Positions 42,585 to 51,301 of a stretch of DNA of 64,000 nt are shown in pieces (positions within the stretch are counted from its first letter, which is position 1; each line of letters starts with the position of its first letter). Source of the DNA: Bacillota bacterium (GTDB taxonomy: Bacteria > Bacillota > UBA4882 > UBA8346); the NCBI GenBank assembly GCA_023417475.1, contig JAEZFP010000033.1:124001-188000 (forward strand), written 5' to 3'. A program made the translations under genes and the position numbers. The notes beneath the pieces were generated by a model. It saw only the letters and a program-made list of their open reading frames with translations. It had not been told where the DNA came from and searched no databases.

Positions 42585-44036
42585 ATGACCCAAAGGTACG
42601 ATGTGTTGGTGGTCGGCGCGGGCGTCGTCGGTAGCGCGATCGCGCGCGAACTGGCGCGGTATGAGCTGAAGACCGCCGTCTTGGAGAAAAACCGCGATGT
42701 CTGTTTGGAGGCCAGCGGCCGGAATTCCGCCGTAATTCACGGCGGATTCGCCTATGATAGCGGTAGCCGGAAAGCAGAGTATTGCGTGGAGGGAGTCTTG
42801 GGATTTCCCGAGTTAGCCCGAGAATTAGATATCCCCTTTAAACAAACGGGCAAGGTGTTGGTCGGCAATACGCCCGCCGAATATGAGAGCCTGCAAAAGA
42901 CCATTGCCACCGGGGAAATCAACGGCAGTGTCGGCTTGGAAATAATCGATAAGCAGCGCCTGCACGAGTTGGCGCCGGCGGTGGTCGGCGAGTTTGCCAT
43001 GTTTTCGCCGCTAAGCGGAATCGTCGACCCGTTTCAGTACACCATCGCTTTGGCTGAAAACGCCAAAGCGAACGGAGTGGATTTTTATTTCAATCACGAA
43101 GTGACCGGGATCCGGCGCCAAGCGGATGGCCTCTATCATGTCACCACGGTTCGGGGGGAGTTTCATACCCGCTGGATTGTGAACAGCGCGGGACAAGGCG
43201 CGGTCAAGATTTCCGATCTGATCGGGCTGCCCGGTTACCGCATTGGCGCGACCAAGGGAAATTATATCGTTTTGGACAAACGGGTGGGACCCTTATTGCC
43301 GATGCCCGTCTACCCGGTGCCCAGCAATACCTATATGGGAATCCACGTTACACCGACGGTCGACGGCAATGTCACGGTCGGCCCCGATGCCGAAACAGTC
43401 ACCGACACTACCTACTACGGCGTGTCCCAACCGGTCATGGATTATTTGGCCGAAAGCGCGTCGACTTTGTGGCCGCATATCCATAAAGCGGATTATATCC
43501 GTAATTACTCCGGTATTCAGACTACCTGGCTCAACGGCGCCGGGGTTGTCAAAGATTTTGTGATCGAAGCCCGGGCCGAGGCGCCGCATACCATCAATCT
43601 GATCGGAATCGAATCGCCGGGATTGACCGCGGCGGTGCCGATCGCCCGGCGCGCCGTCAATCTGTTGGCGGAACGGGAAACGCTCCGGCCCAATTCCCGT
43701 TTTAATCCGGCCCGGAAAGGCATTGTGCGCTTCGCCGACCAAACCGCTGCGGTCAAAGCGCGTCTGGTTGCGGAGAACCCCGATTACGGCGAGATTATTT
43801 GCCGCTGCGAAGTGGTCACGAAAGCGGAAATTTTGCAAGCGGCGCACAATCCCTTGGGCGTTGATACGCTGACCGGGATTAAGTATCGGACGCGGGCGAC
43901 GATGGGCCGTTGTCAAGGCGGCTACTGCCAAATGCGGATCGCCCAGATCATCCAGGAAGAACTCGGCAAGGACGTCACCGAAGTGTTGTACGCGCGGAAC
44001 GGGTCCAATTTGTTTACCGGGAAGGTGAGATCATGA
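42585..44036 (+). CDS. GlpA-like NAD(P)/FAD-dependent oxidoreductase
   Basis: A 483-residue flavoprotein. VLVVGAGVVGSAIARELAR is the FAD-binding motif; GRNSAVIHGGFAYDSGS belongs to the DAO/GlpA family. The last ~90 residues are a BFD-like [2Fe-2S] region: ICRCEVVTKAEI, then GRCQGGYCQ. This is the layout of anaerobic glycerol-3-phosphate dehydrogenase subunit A and relatives in Bacillota operons with a pyridine nucleotide-disulfide oxidoreductase and a DUF1667 protein. Start ATG 42585 has AAGGAG upstream. ATGA overlap with the next gene. The absence of glpK or glpF nearby leaves the substrate open. Confidence 0.88.
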   Translation: MTQRYDVLVVGAGVVGSAIARELARYELKTAVLEKNRDVCLEASGRNSAVIHGGFAYDSGSRKAEYCVEGVLGFPELARELDIPFKQTGKVLVGNTPAEYESLQKTIATGEINGSVGLEIIDKQRLHELAPAVVGEFAMFSPLSGIVDPFQYTIALAENAKANGVDFYFNHEVTGIRRQADGLYHVTTVRGEFHTRWIVNSAGQGAVKISDLIGLPGYRIGATKGNYIVLDKRVGPLLPMPVYPVPSNTYMGIHVTPTVDGNVTVGPDAETVTDTTYYGVSQPVMDYLAESASTLWPHIHKADYIRNYSGIQTTWLNGAGVVKDFVIEARAEAPHTINLIGIESPGLTAAVPIARRAVNLLAERETLRPNSRFNPARKGIVRFADQTAAVKARLVAENPDYGEIICRCEVVTKAEILQAAHNPLGVDTLTGIKYRTRATMGRCQGGYCQMRIAQIIQEELGKDVTEVLYARNGSNLFTGKVRS

Positions 44037-45274
44037 ATTCGATCCCAAAAGAGGTTGTCATCGTCGGCGGAGGGCCGGCCGGGCTGGCCGCCGCGGTTGA
44101 ACTGCATCGCCAGGGCGTGCGCGACTTGGTAATCGTCGAACGGGAAAAAGCGCTTGGCGGCATATTACGCCAATGCATTCATGACGGGTTTGGACTGACC
44201 CGGTTCAAGGAGGTGCTGAGCGGGCCGGAATATACACAACGCTTCATTGATGAGGTCGAACGGTTGAACATTCCGTATGTGGTCGATACTACCGTCCTGT
44301 CGGTCACTGCCGCTAAAAAAGTTACCGCGGTTTCACGGAACGGGTTGGTGACTTGGGAAGCGCAAGCGGTGATCCTGACGATGGGCTGCCGCGAACGCAC
44401 CCGCGGCGCGTTGGGCATTCCGGGCGAACGTCCGGCCGGCGTGTTTACGGCCGGAGTGGCCCAATCGTATATCAATCTTCATAACACCATGATCGGGAAG
44501 AAGGCTGTTATCCTAGGTTCGGGCGACATCGGGATGATCATGGCGCGCCGTTTGACGTTGGAAGGAGCCGAAGTGATTGCGGTCTTTGAAATTCAGCCCT
44601 ATCCAAGCGGTTTGCCGCGTAATATCGAACAATGTCTCAACGACTACCAGATTCCCCTGTATCTTAGTCACACCATCACTGAGATTCACGGCAGTTCCCG
44701 TTTGACCGGGGTCACGGTCTCCCGGGTTGACGCAAATTTGAAACCGATCCCGGGAACGGAAAAAGAGTATCCATGCGACACGGTAATTCTTTCGGTGGGG
44801 TTAATACCGGAGAACGAGCTTGCGCTGGGAGCCGGAGTCGCGCTGGATGGACGCACCAAAGGGGCGATCGTCGACGAGCATTATCAGACCCGGGTTCCGG
44901 GGATCTTCGCGGCTGGGAATGTGTTGCATGTCCATGATTTGGTGGATTTTGTCTCGCTGGAGGCGGAACGGCTGGCCGGTTCGGTGATTGAATATATCCG
45001 CGCGGGTAGTTTGCCCGCTTGCAATATTCAAGTTACGACCGGTCCGGAGATCGGCTATACCGTTCCCCAATATCTTAGCGGGCGGAATGATGTCCAATTG
45101 GCGCTGCGCGTAAAACGTCCCGTCCGGAACTGTCGCCTCGAAGCGGTGCAGGATGGCGTGGTGGTTGGCGCGGTGCAATTAAAAAAGGCGGTGCCGGCGG
45201 AGATGGTCAAGGTTCCGGTCGATCATCGTTTGTTACGGGGCGATCAAGAGTTGGAGGTACGTTTACAATGCTAA
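44033..45274 (+). CDS. FAD-dependent pyridine nucleotide-disulfide oxidoreductase (GlpB-position)
   Basis: A 413-residue flavoprotein with two dinucleotide-binding motifs: VVIVGGGPAGLAAAVELHRQ near residue 10 and AVILGSGDIGMIMARRL near 155-170; VPGIFAAGNVLHVHDLVDFVS near 285-305 is the second FAD site (cited in part: FAAGNVLHVHD). It starts inside the stop of the GlpA-like gene (ATGA) with AAGGTGAG upstream, and its stop overlaps the DUF1667 start. Such a protein with GlpA and DUF1667 makes a three-part dehydrogenase that hands electrons to a quinone or ferredoxin-like acceptor. Confidence 0.87.
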   Translation: MNSIPKEVVIVGGGPAGLAAAVELHRQGVRDLVIVEREKALGGILRQCIHDGFGLTRFKEVLSGPEYTQRFIDEVERLNIPYVVDTTVLSVTAAKKVTAVSRNGLVTWEAQAVILTMGCRERTRGALGIPGERPAGVFTAGVAQSYINLHNTMIGKKAVILGSGDIGMIMARRLTLEGAEVIAVFEIQPYPSGLPRNIEQCLNDYQIPLYLSHTITEIHGSSRLTGVTVSRVDANLKPIPGTEKEYPCDTVILSVGLIPENELALGAGVALDGRTKGAIVDEHYQTRVPGIFAAGNVLHVHDLVDFVSLEAERLAGSVIEYIRAGSLPACNIQVTTGPEIGYTVPQYLSGRNDVQLALRVKRPVRNCRLEAVQDGVVVGAVQLKKAVPAEMVKVPVDHRLLRGDQELEVRLQC

Positions 45275-45630
45275 AGGAGTATACCTGCATCATCTGTCCG
45301 AACGGTTGCGAGTTGGAGGCTGAAATCTGCGATAACCAACTGATCGGGTTGGCAGGGGCCGCTTGCCGGCGTGGACGGGAATATGTGGAACAGGAGTTGA
45401 CCAATCCGCAACGGAATATCGCTTCCTCCATTTTGCTCGAAGGGGGCGTGTTGCCGCTGGTCAGCGTGCGGTTGTCCCGGCCGATTCCCAAGGAAAAGAT
45501 CTTCGCGGTGATGGCGGTGATTAAACAAACCCGGCTTCAGGCGCCGGTCCATGCCGGACAAGTAGCGATTCCCAATGTGTTGGGATTGGGTAGCGATGTG
45601 ATCGTCACCAGTTATGTGGCGGCAAAATAA
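45268..45630 (+). CDS. DUF1667 iron-sulfur-type protein
   Basis: A 120-residue protein of the DUF1667 family. The cysteine pattern CIICPNGC near residues 6-13 and a further Cys near ACRRG suggest a metal or Fe-S centre. It starts inside the previous gene (overlap of seven bases). This is the standard third member of GlpA-like operons in Bacillota. Confidence 0.88.
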   Translation: MLKEYTCIICPNGCELEAEICDNQLIGLAGAACRRGREYVEQELTNPQRNIASSILLEGGVLPLVSVRLSRPIPKEKIFAVMAVIKQTRLQAPVHAGQVAIPNVLGLGSDVIVTSYVAAK

Positions 45631-45671
45631 GAACATTTTATTAACCATAGGTAGAGAGGCAGTTTGATTCC

Positions 45672-45706
45672 AAAGGCTGTTGATATGAAGATCAACGGTC
45701 TTTTTG
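45672..45706 (+). terminator. terminator of the GlpA-like operon
   Basis: AAAGGCTGTTGAT and ATCAACGGTCTTT pair (two G-U pairs) around a 6-base loop, then a T run, 42 bases past the DUF1667 stop. Confidence 0.82.
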
Positions 45707-45903
45707 TTATGCAATGATAATTGGAAACAATCTCCTGCCTGAAATTCAAGGAAAATCCGCTCAAACTGGCGAATTTTTAGAAAATTAGCTAGAATTTCTA
45801 AAAAAACAAAAATCACTCTTGATAGTGATATGTTTTCCTTGATTTATAAGTTGAAATAAATTGTTTCATTTGCTTTTCCCGGTGACGTTTTTATCATGGG
45901 AAA

Positions 45904-45932
45904 TTGACAATGATTATTTCAATTTATATAAA
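45904..45932 (+). promoter_or_regulatory. sigma-A promoter of the GH46-like gene
   Basis: TTGACA at 45904-45909, a 17-bp spacer and TATAAA at 45927-45932, 27 bases before the ATG at 45959. The remaining gap from 45707 to 45903 is AT-rich and shows only a short ATCACT/AGTGAT hairpin near 45813. Confidence 0.75.
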
Positions 45933-45958
45933 ACAACAACGTAGAGGAAGGTGCAACA

Positions 45959-46783
45959 ATGAAACTACAAGGAAAATCGCTTGGGTCCGGTCCCGGTTTC
46001 ATGGTCATTTTAACCTGTATCATCATGCTCGCCGGTTGTTCCGGCGGCGGCAACAAACCGAACAATTCACCCCTTACTTATACCACGTCGCAAAAAGCGG
46101 CCAGTTTGCAAATGACCACTTTTTGTGAGAATGATCCCGCAACAACGTTACAATTCAATTTCGCCCAAAACATCGGGGATGGCGCCGGGATCACCTTCGG
46201 TTGCATTGGGTTCACCACCGGAACCTACAGCGGCAATATCTTGATTCACTACTATACCACCTTAAATCCCAATAATACACTAGCCAAATACATACCCGCG
46301 CTTGACCGGATCGACGGTTTGGTTAAAGCGTCCGGGACGAAATCCAATGATACGACCGGCCTTGATAATTTCATCAATGATGTTCGGAATTGCACCGACC
46401 CTTTGTTTAAAAAGGCTCAACTTCATGTGTTGGATCAAATGTATTGGAACCCGGCGGTGGCCGCAGCGACCAACATCGGTGCGAAATATGCGTTAACCCT
46501 GGCTTTTATTTATGACATGTGCGTGAATCACGGTGATGAAGGCGCGCAACGTTTGATCGACCAGACCACGGCGGCAATGGGTGGTTCCCCGGCCACCGGC
46601 ATCTCTGAACGGCAATGGTTGACGAAATGTATTAGCATTCGCTCCGGTAATTTCCCCGGCGGCGCCGACCGTCATAATGCGTTCCTCCGCGTATTGAACA
46701 GCGGTAATGTCAATCTGACACTCCCGTTCCCGTTTACGGTTTACGGTGATACCTGTACCATCAATGGGAATGTCGGAATATAA
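45959..46783 (+). CDS. GH46 chitosanase-like lipoprotein with altered active site
   Basis: A 274-residue exported protein: hydrophobic leader with lipobox LAGC near residue 26, then a GH46-like domain (NIGDGAGITFG, IGFTTGT, HYYTTLNPNNTLAKYIPALDRIDG), as in chitosanases. In characterised GH46 enzymes the catalytic Glu precedes the (D/N)IGDGRG motif and the Asp follows FxxGTG; here those positions are Gln 70 (FAQNIGDG) and Ser 91 (GTYSGN), so both acids appear to be missing. Six further cysteines are present. GAGGAAGGTG precedes the ATG. It may be inactive, sugar-binding, or use other residues. Chitosanase fold is firm; activity is doubtful. Confidence 0.8.
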   Translation: MKLQGKSLGSGPGFMVILTCIIMLAGCSGGGNKPNNSPLTYTTSQKAASLQMTTFCENDPATTLQFNFAQNIGDGAGITFGCIGFTTGTYSGNILIHYYTTLNPNNTLAKYIPALDRIDGLVKASGTKSNDTTGLDNFINDVRNCTDPLFKKAQLHVLDQMYWNPAVAAATNIGAKYALTLAFIYDMCVNHGDEGAQRLIDQTTAAMGGSPATGISERQWLTKCISIRSGNFPGGADRHNAFLRVLNSGNVNLTLPFPFTVYGDTCTINGNVGI

Positions 46784-46866
46784 AAAATAAGTATAAGCAA
46801 ATTTGCTCATACCTATTTTAAAAAATGGGGGTAAGTTCAGTATGCTATTTTAAAGGCTTTGATAAA

Positions 46867-47256
46867 CTAGCAGCAACAATTGTTGAAGTTGCGGATGCAA
46901 CCTCTTTGGATGGGTTGATTGCTTAATCCGGCCGTAAAAGCGTTGATCTTGGTGATCGCCAATTGCAACAGCCCGAGCACTGAATTGACCAATTCAATCG
47001 GAATAAACCCAACTTCGTTGGCAAGATTAATCAGATTGATCGCCTGGTTGAGGACGTTTAAGACCTCGTTTTCCTGAACCGTCGTTAACGGCAACGACCG
47101 TACATTATCTTCAATTAATTCCAAGGTTGTTATTAAAGTGTTCGCGTAAGTACTGGTAAAGGCCGTAGGATCTCCTAATAGAGCCGCTACTGATTGCGAG
47201 ACGTTAATAATCGCTTGGACTGTGTTATTAACAGCCTGTTGTGTGGTGCTGAGCAT
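46867..47256 (-). CDS. coat-like helical protein, paralogue A
   Basis: A 129-residue protein: a helical N-terminus (VNNTVQAIINVSQSVAALL), a mid region and a C-terminal signature NSVLGLLQLAITKINAF ending in CIRNFNNCCC. The divergent gene at 47515 has the same N-terminal helix type and the same LGLLQLAITK motif, so the two are paralogues. AGGAGGTG lies six bases before the ATG at 47256; a longer frame starts six codons earlier. No signal peptide. Cys-rich ends and helical repeats suggest a spore coat-like structural protein. Confidence 0.7.
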   Translation of the reverse strand: MLSTTQQAVNNTVQAIINVSQSVAALLGDPTAFTSTYANTLITTLELIEDNVRSLPLTTVQENEVLNVLNQAINLINLANEVGFIPIELVNSVLGLLQLAITKINAFTAGLSNQPIQRGCIRNFNNCCC

Positions 47257-47486
47257 CAAATCCACCTCCTGCATTATCCTATGAAGAAAAAGTTGGATTG
47301 TGCTTTAAGTGCGACGAAATGTGATTTTAGAATCAAAAAAATATAATTTGGTTGGATCTACGGTATGGACCAGGCAAAAAAACCTTTCATGCTTATTGTA
47401 TTTGCGCTTTAATATTTAGTCCGCTATCCTTTTTTTATAGTAAGATATCATAAACACCGCTTTTTTAAACGGTTTATTCATAATTC

Positions 47487-47495
47487 ATCATACGA
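47487..47495 (+). promoter_or_regulatory. mother-cell sigma-like -10 of paralogue B
   Basis: CATACGATAAT is followed three bases later by AGGAGGTG. CATAnnnTA is the -10 pattern of sigma-K-type promoters. The divergent gene has CATAGGATAAT at the matching place (minus strand, about 47265-47280), also just before AGGAGGTG. The coordinates mark the + strand box approximately; -35 regions are weak. Confidence 0.35.
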
Positions 47496-47514
47496 TAATA
47501 TCAGGAGGTGTATT

Positions 47515-48282
47515 ATGATGAGCTCATCATTGTCGGTGATCAATCAGATTATTCGATTATCCCAACAGGTTGCCGCCATGTTGCGCAATGCCGGGCAGCA
47601 TCATCAGCCGCATCTGCCGCCGCATGGACCCCATCAGATCCAGCATCATGCCCCGCCGCCGCACCATCCCTTTCCCAAACATGATTTTTGCCAACCGGAA
47701 TTGGGAGGATTTCATGAGGTAGAAAAAGAGGATGACTTTCGTCACGATGGGATACCGGAGTCAATCCCATTTCATCACCAAGGCTTTCCCGGTCGACATT
47801 GCAAAAGCGGTTTTCCCAATCAAGTCGATCTTCAATTCTACGGTTTTCGGGATGTGGATTTCCGAAGACGCCCTCAACCCTGTCATTGCTCCTGTCGCCA
47901 TCGCCAACCGGTCAACCCGGTCGGTCTCGAATATTACGGTTTTCGCGTTCCCAAACCTTGTCCGCCGCCGCCTCCGAAACCGGTATGCCCACCAAAGCAT
48001 CATCCGGTATTTCCGGTTGAACATTGTGAAAAAGAACCGATCCATCATCCGATTGGGCGAGGCCGTTTTTCAGACAATATGCTTTTTCAAGAGTTCGAGT
48101 TGACCAAGGGCGCGGTCCGGACTTTGCCGTTGCGGTTATTCCGTAAAGATGAGATCCTGGAACTACTGGATCAGGCCCAAAATCTCGTCGGCCATGGCTG
48201 CCCCGGGGTGGAGCAGCTAAACACGGCGCTCGGATTGTTGCAACTGGCAATTACGAAGGTGCGATTCTTTTGCGTATGCTGA
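47515..48282 (+). CDS. coat-like protein, paralogue B with His/Pro-rich insert
   Basis: A 255-residue protein. Residues 1-25 (SSSLSVINQIIRLSQQVAAML) match the N-terminal helix of the 46867 protein, and residues about 190-255 match its C-terminal part, including NTALGLLQLAITKVRFF, ending in CVC. Between them lies a ~160-residue insertion very rich in His, Pro, Phe, Cys and Gly (HHQPHLPPHGPHQ, HAPPPHHPFP, repeated YGFR-type strands). AGGAGGTG lies before tandem ATGs 47515/47518. Low complexity, Cys and His content fit a metal-binding or cross-linked spore surface protein. Confidence 0.7.
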   Translation: MMSSSLSVINQIIRLSQQVAAMLRNAGQHHQPHLPPHGPHQIQHHAPPPHHPFPKHDFCQPELGGFHEVEKEDDFRHDGIPESIPFHHQGFPGRHCKSGFPNQVDLQFYGFRDVDFRRRPQPCHCSCRHRQPVNPVGLEYYGFRVPKPCPPPPPKPVCPPKHHPVFPVEHCEKEPIHHPIGRGRFSDNMLFQEFELTKGAVRTLPLRLFRKDEILELLDQAQNLVGHGCPGVEQLNTALGLLQLAITKVRFFCVC

Positions 48283-48293
48283 GCTGAAGCTAC

Positions 48294-48322
48294 TTGACAA
48301 ATAGCATGGGTTTTGATAATAT
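48294..48322 (+). promoter_or_regulatory. sigma-A promoter of the first T-box leader
   Basis: TTGACA at 48294-48299, a 17-bp spacer and TAATAT at 48317-48322, about ten bases after the preceding stop. Confidence 0.8.
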
Positions 48323-48328
48323 GTACTA

Positions 48329-48690
48329 CAATATAGCTAAATGCATTGACAGGGAATTCAGACCGGGATCGGTGCTCCAGAGAGCTGTTGGATGCTGCAA
48401 AACAGCGCGCTAAACCGGTAATGTACTCACCCTCGAGCAGTCTGCTGAACGTTAGTAGTGTAGCCGCTTTATCTATCCCGGTTTATTTTAAAAGTTCGCA
48501 GCTGCGCGGGCTTGCTGGCGAGGAACACTATTGGCAAATAGGTACGATCGGGTTTCTCACCGTTATCAAGAGAGGCATTCATTATGGATGTTTTTAAGTG
48601 GGTATGAAAATACCAAAAAGAGTGGTAACACGGGAGTGGAAGCTTTCGTCTCTTGCAGTAGGCAAAAGACGAAAGCTTTTTTGTTGTTTC
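48329..48690 (+). ncRNA. T-box leader before the acyl-CoA ligase fusion gene
   Basis: A complete-looking T-box leader. It has the stem I features (AGAGAGCTGTTGGATGCTG, then CTCACCCTCGAGCAG), a specifier region around 48440-48455 (TGAACGTTAGTAG), a degenerate T-box motif AGAGTGGTAACACG with TGGT at 48623-48626, and a terminator (AAGCTTTCGTC to GACGAAAGCTT, T run to 48682). The specifier is read tentatively as GTT (Val) at 48451-48453 by alignment with the thrS leader; CGT (Arg) is possible. TGGT pairs with a tRNA acceptor end of the ACCA type. The downstream gene is not a tRNA synthetase or amino acid gene by sequence. Confidence 0.8.
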
Positions 48691-48753
48691 AGACGAAGTT
48701 GAACATTTAGGCGCGCTATTGCCACCATACAGTGACTATAGGAGGAGATATTC

Positions 48754-51285
48754 ATGAAAATCGCATTTTCCACTCTTGGTTGTCCCGATTTTAGCTGGCC
48801 CGACATTTATTCCATGGCGAAAGATCTCGGTTTCGACGGGATCGAAGTCCGGGGCTTGGGCAACGAAATCTACGCGGTGAAAGCCCAACCGTTCACCGAA
48901 AGTCAACTGCCGCAGACCATTAAAAAATTAGCGGAACTGCGGCTTCAAATTCCCTGCCTTTCCTCAGGATGCTGTCTGAAGTTTGCCGATCAAGCCGATG
49001 CCAATTACGCGGAGATCGTTGAATACATCACATTAGCTGAAAAACTGGGCACCGCTTACATTCGCATCCTCGGAGATCAGGATCCGCAACCGGGCGGGGA
49101 TGTCGATGACGCAGTCGTTTTGAGCGCCTTGCAGCGCCTTGCCCCGGTAGCCGAAGCTCACGGCGTGACGTTGTTGGTGGAGACCAATGGCGTCTATGCC
49201 GATACCGACCGGTTGCGTAAGTTGCTTGACCACGTGGCCAGCGACGCGGTAGCCGCGCTTTGGGACTCCCACCATCCGTATCGCTACGGGGGAGAAAAAC
49301 CCGGCAAGACGGTGCAGAATTTGGGGGCCTATATCAAATATGTTCACGTGAAGGATTCGGTCGTGGCGGACGAAGCGATTCATTACCGGATGATCGGGGA
49401 AGGCGATCTGCCGATCGACGAAATCATGCGCGCGTTGCGTTCGATCAATTACGACGGTTTCGTTACTTTGGAATGGGTGAAACGTTGGGCGGCGGATCTC
49501 AGTGACGCTGGAATCGTTTTCCCGCATTATGCCAATTATATGAGTCGCTACACGGAGAAGAACGCGGTCAAAAGCCATTTGTTCGATAATGCCGCCAAGA
49601 CCGGAAAGTACGTTTGGGAAAAATACTCATTGATCGACTTGACCTTCCCGCAAGTGTTGGACCGGATGGTTGACGAGTTCCCCGATCAATATGCGTTTCG
49701 TTACACCACTATGGATTATACCCGGACCTATTCCGAATTCCGGGATGATGTCGATAGATTTGCCCGATCGCTAATCGCGCTGGGCGTTAAACCCGGCGAT
49801 CACGTTGCGGTCTGGGCGACCAACGTTCCGCAGTGGTTCATTACTTTCTGGGCGACCACCAAAATCGGCGCCGTGTTGGTCACCGTCAATACGGCGTATA
49901 AAATCTATGAAGCGGAATACCTGCTCCGTCAGTCCGATGCGCATACCCTGGTGATGATCGACGGTTATAAGGACTCCGATTACGTCGGGATTATCAAGGA
50001 ACTCTGTCCCGAACTTGAAACCGCCGAAGCCGGTAAACCGCTCCATCTGAAACGCCTGCCGTTCTTGCGAAATATTGTTACGATCGATTCAAAACAGAGT
50101 GGTTGTTTGACCTGGGACGAGGCCGTCGTTTTAGCGGATCGGGTCCCAATCGAAGAGGTTTACCGCCGGGCGCTTTCCATTAATCGCCACGACGTTTGCA
50201 ACATGCAGTATACTTCGGGTACGACCGGTTTCCCGAAAGGGGTCATGCTCACTCACTATAATGTGGTCAATAACGGTAAAAACATCGGTGATTGCATGGA
50301 TCTTTCCACCGCCGACCGGATGATGATCCAAGTGCCCATGTTCCACTGCTTTGGAATGGTGCTAGCCATGACGGCTTCCATGACTCATGGCGTGACCATG
50401 TCCCCGTTGCCGTACTTCTCCCCCAAGCAGGCGCTTGCCTGCATCAATCAGGAGAAGATCACTTGCTTCCACGGCGTGCCGACAATGTTCATCGCCTTAT
50501 TGGAACACGAGGATTTCCCCAAGACCGACTTTTCCCAGATGCGGACGGGAATTATGGCAGGCAGCCCCTGTCCGGTCAAGGTGATGCAGGATGTCGTGGC
50601 GAAGATGAACATGACGCAAATTTCCATCGTTTACGGCCAAACGGAGGCTTCGCCGGGTTGCACCCAAAGCCGGGTCGACGATCCGTTGGAAGTGCGGGTC
50701 AATACTGTTGGACGCGAGCTGCCCGGGGTTGAATGTAAGATTGTCGATCCCGAGACTGGGAAGGAATTACCCGATAATGTCGATGGCGAGTTTGTCGCTC
50801 GCGGCTATAACATCATGAAAGGTTACTACAAAATGCCCGAAGCCACCGCGGCGGCCATTGACGAAAACGGTTGGCTGCACACCGGCGATTTGGCGCGGCG
50901 CGATTCCAACGGCAACTTCCGGATCACCGGGCGGATCAAAGACATGATCATTCGTGGCGGCGAAAATATCTATCCGAAAGAGATCGAGGATTTTATCTAC
51001 ACCCATCCGCAAGTCAAGGACGTTCAGGTGATCGGTGTGCCGGATAAGCAATACGGCGAAGCGATTATGGCTTGCATCATTCTGAAAGAAGGCGCGGACT
51101 TGACCGCCGAAGAACTGCAAGATTTTGTCCGTTCGCATATGGCGAAGCACAAAACCCCGCGTTACGTTGATTTTGTCAGCGAGTTTCCAATGAATGCGGC
51201 GGGGAAAATAATGAAGTTTAAAATGCGCGAACAAGCGGTTGAAAAGCTTGGTTTGCAAGCGGTAAGCAAGATTGAAACCGCCTAA
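48754..51285 (+). CDS. TIM-barrel isomerase-like domain fused to acyl-CoA ligase
   Basis: An 843-residue fusion. Residues 1-265 are a sugar phosphate isomerase/epimerase-like (AP-endonuclease-2) TIM barrel: FSTLGCPDFSWPDIYSMA, LVETNGVYAD with a metal Glu, WDSHHPYRYG and the final TLEWVKRW Glu. Residues 285-843 are an AMP-forming acyl-CoA ligase: P-loop-like YTSGTTGFPKGV near 487-498, GQTEASPG, LHTGDLARRD and the final KIMKFKMRE Lys. GGAGGAG precedes the ATG. The two activities may work on one acyl compound, perhaps a hydroxy or sugar acid made CoA-active. The fusion is one continuous frame, with no frameshift. A T-box leader precedes it. Confidence 0.85.
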   Translation: MKIAFSTLGCPDFSWPDIYSMAKDLGFDGIEVRGLGNEIYAVKAQPFTESQLPQTIKKLAELRLQIPCLSSGCCLKFADQADANYAEIVEYITLAEKLGTAYIRILGDQDPQPGGDVDDAVVLSALQRLAPVAEAHGVTLLVETNGVYADTDRLRKLLDHVASDAVAALWDSHHPYRYGGEKPGKTVQNLGAYIKYVHVKDSVVADEAIHYRMIGEGDLPIDEIMRALRSINYDGFVTLEWVKRWAADLSDAGIVFPHYANYMSRYTEKNAVKSHLFDNAAKTGKYVWEKYSLIDLTFPQVLDRMVDEFPDQYAFRYTTMDYTRTYSEFRDDVDRFARSLIALGVKPGDHVAVWATNVPQWFITFWATTKIGAVLVTVNTAYKIYEAEYLLRQSDAHTLVMIDGYKDSDYVGIIKELCPELETAEAGKPLHLKRLPFLRNIVTIDSKQSGCLTWDEAVVLADRVPIEEVYRRALSINRHDVCNMQYTSGTTGFPKGVMLTHYNVVNNGKNIGDCMDLSTADRMMIQVPMFHCFGMVLAMTASMTHGVTMSPLPYFSPKQALACINQEKITCFHGVPTMFIALLEHEDFPKTDFSQMRTGIMAGSPCPVKVMQDVVAKMNMTQISIVYGQTEASPGCTQSRVDDPLEVRVNTVGRELPGVECKIVDPETGKELPDNVDGEFVARGYNIMKGYYKMPEATAAAIDENGWLHTGDLARRDSNGNFRITGRIKDMIIRGGENIYPKEIEDFIYTHPQVKDVQVIGVPDKQYGEAIMACIILKEGADLTAEELQDFVRSHMAKHKTPRYVDFVSEFPMNAAGKIMKFKMREQAVEKLGLQAVSKIETA

Positions 51286-51301
51286 ATGAAAAAAAGTGCG
51301 G

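Noticed and set aside
49033..49578. Minus-strand frame inside the TIM-barrel domain
   Set aside because: Antisense shadow of a fused gene with clear motifs in the sense frame.
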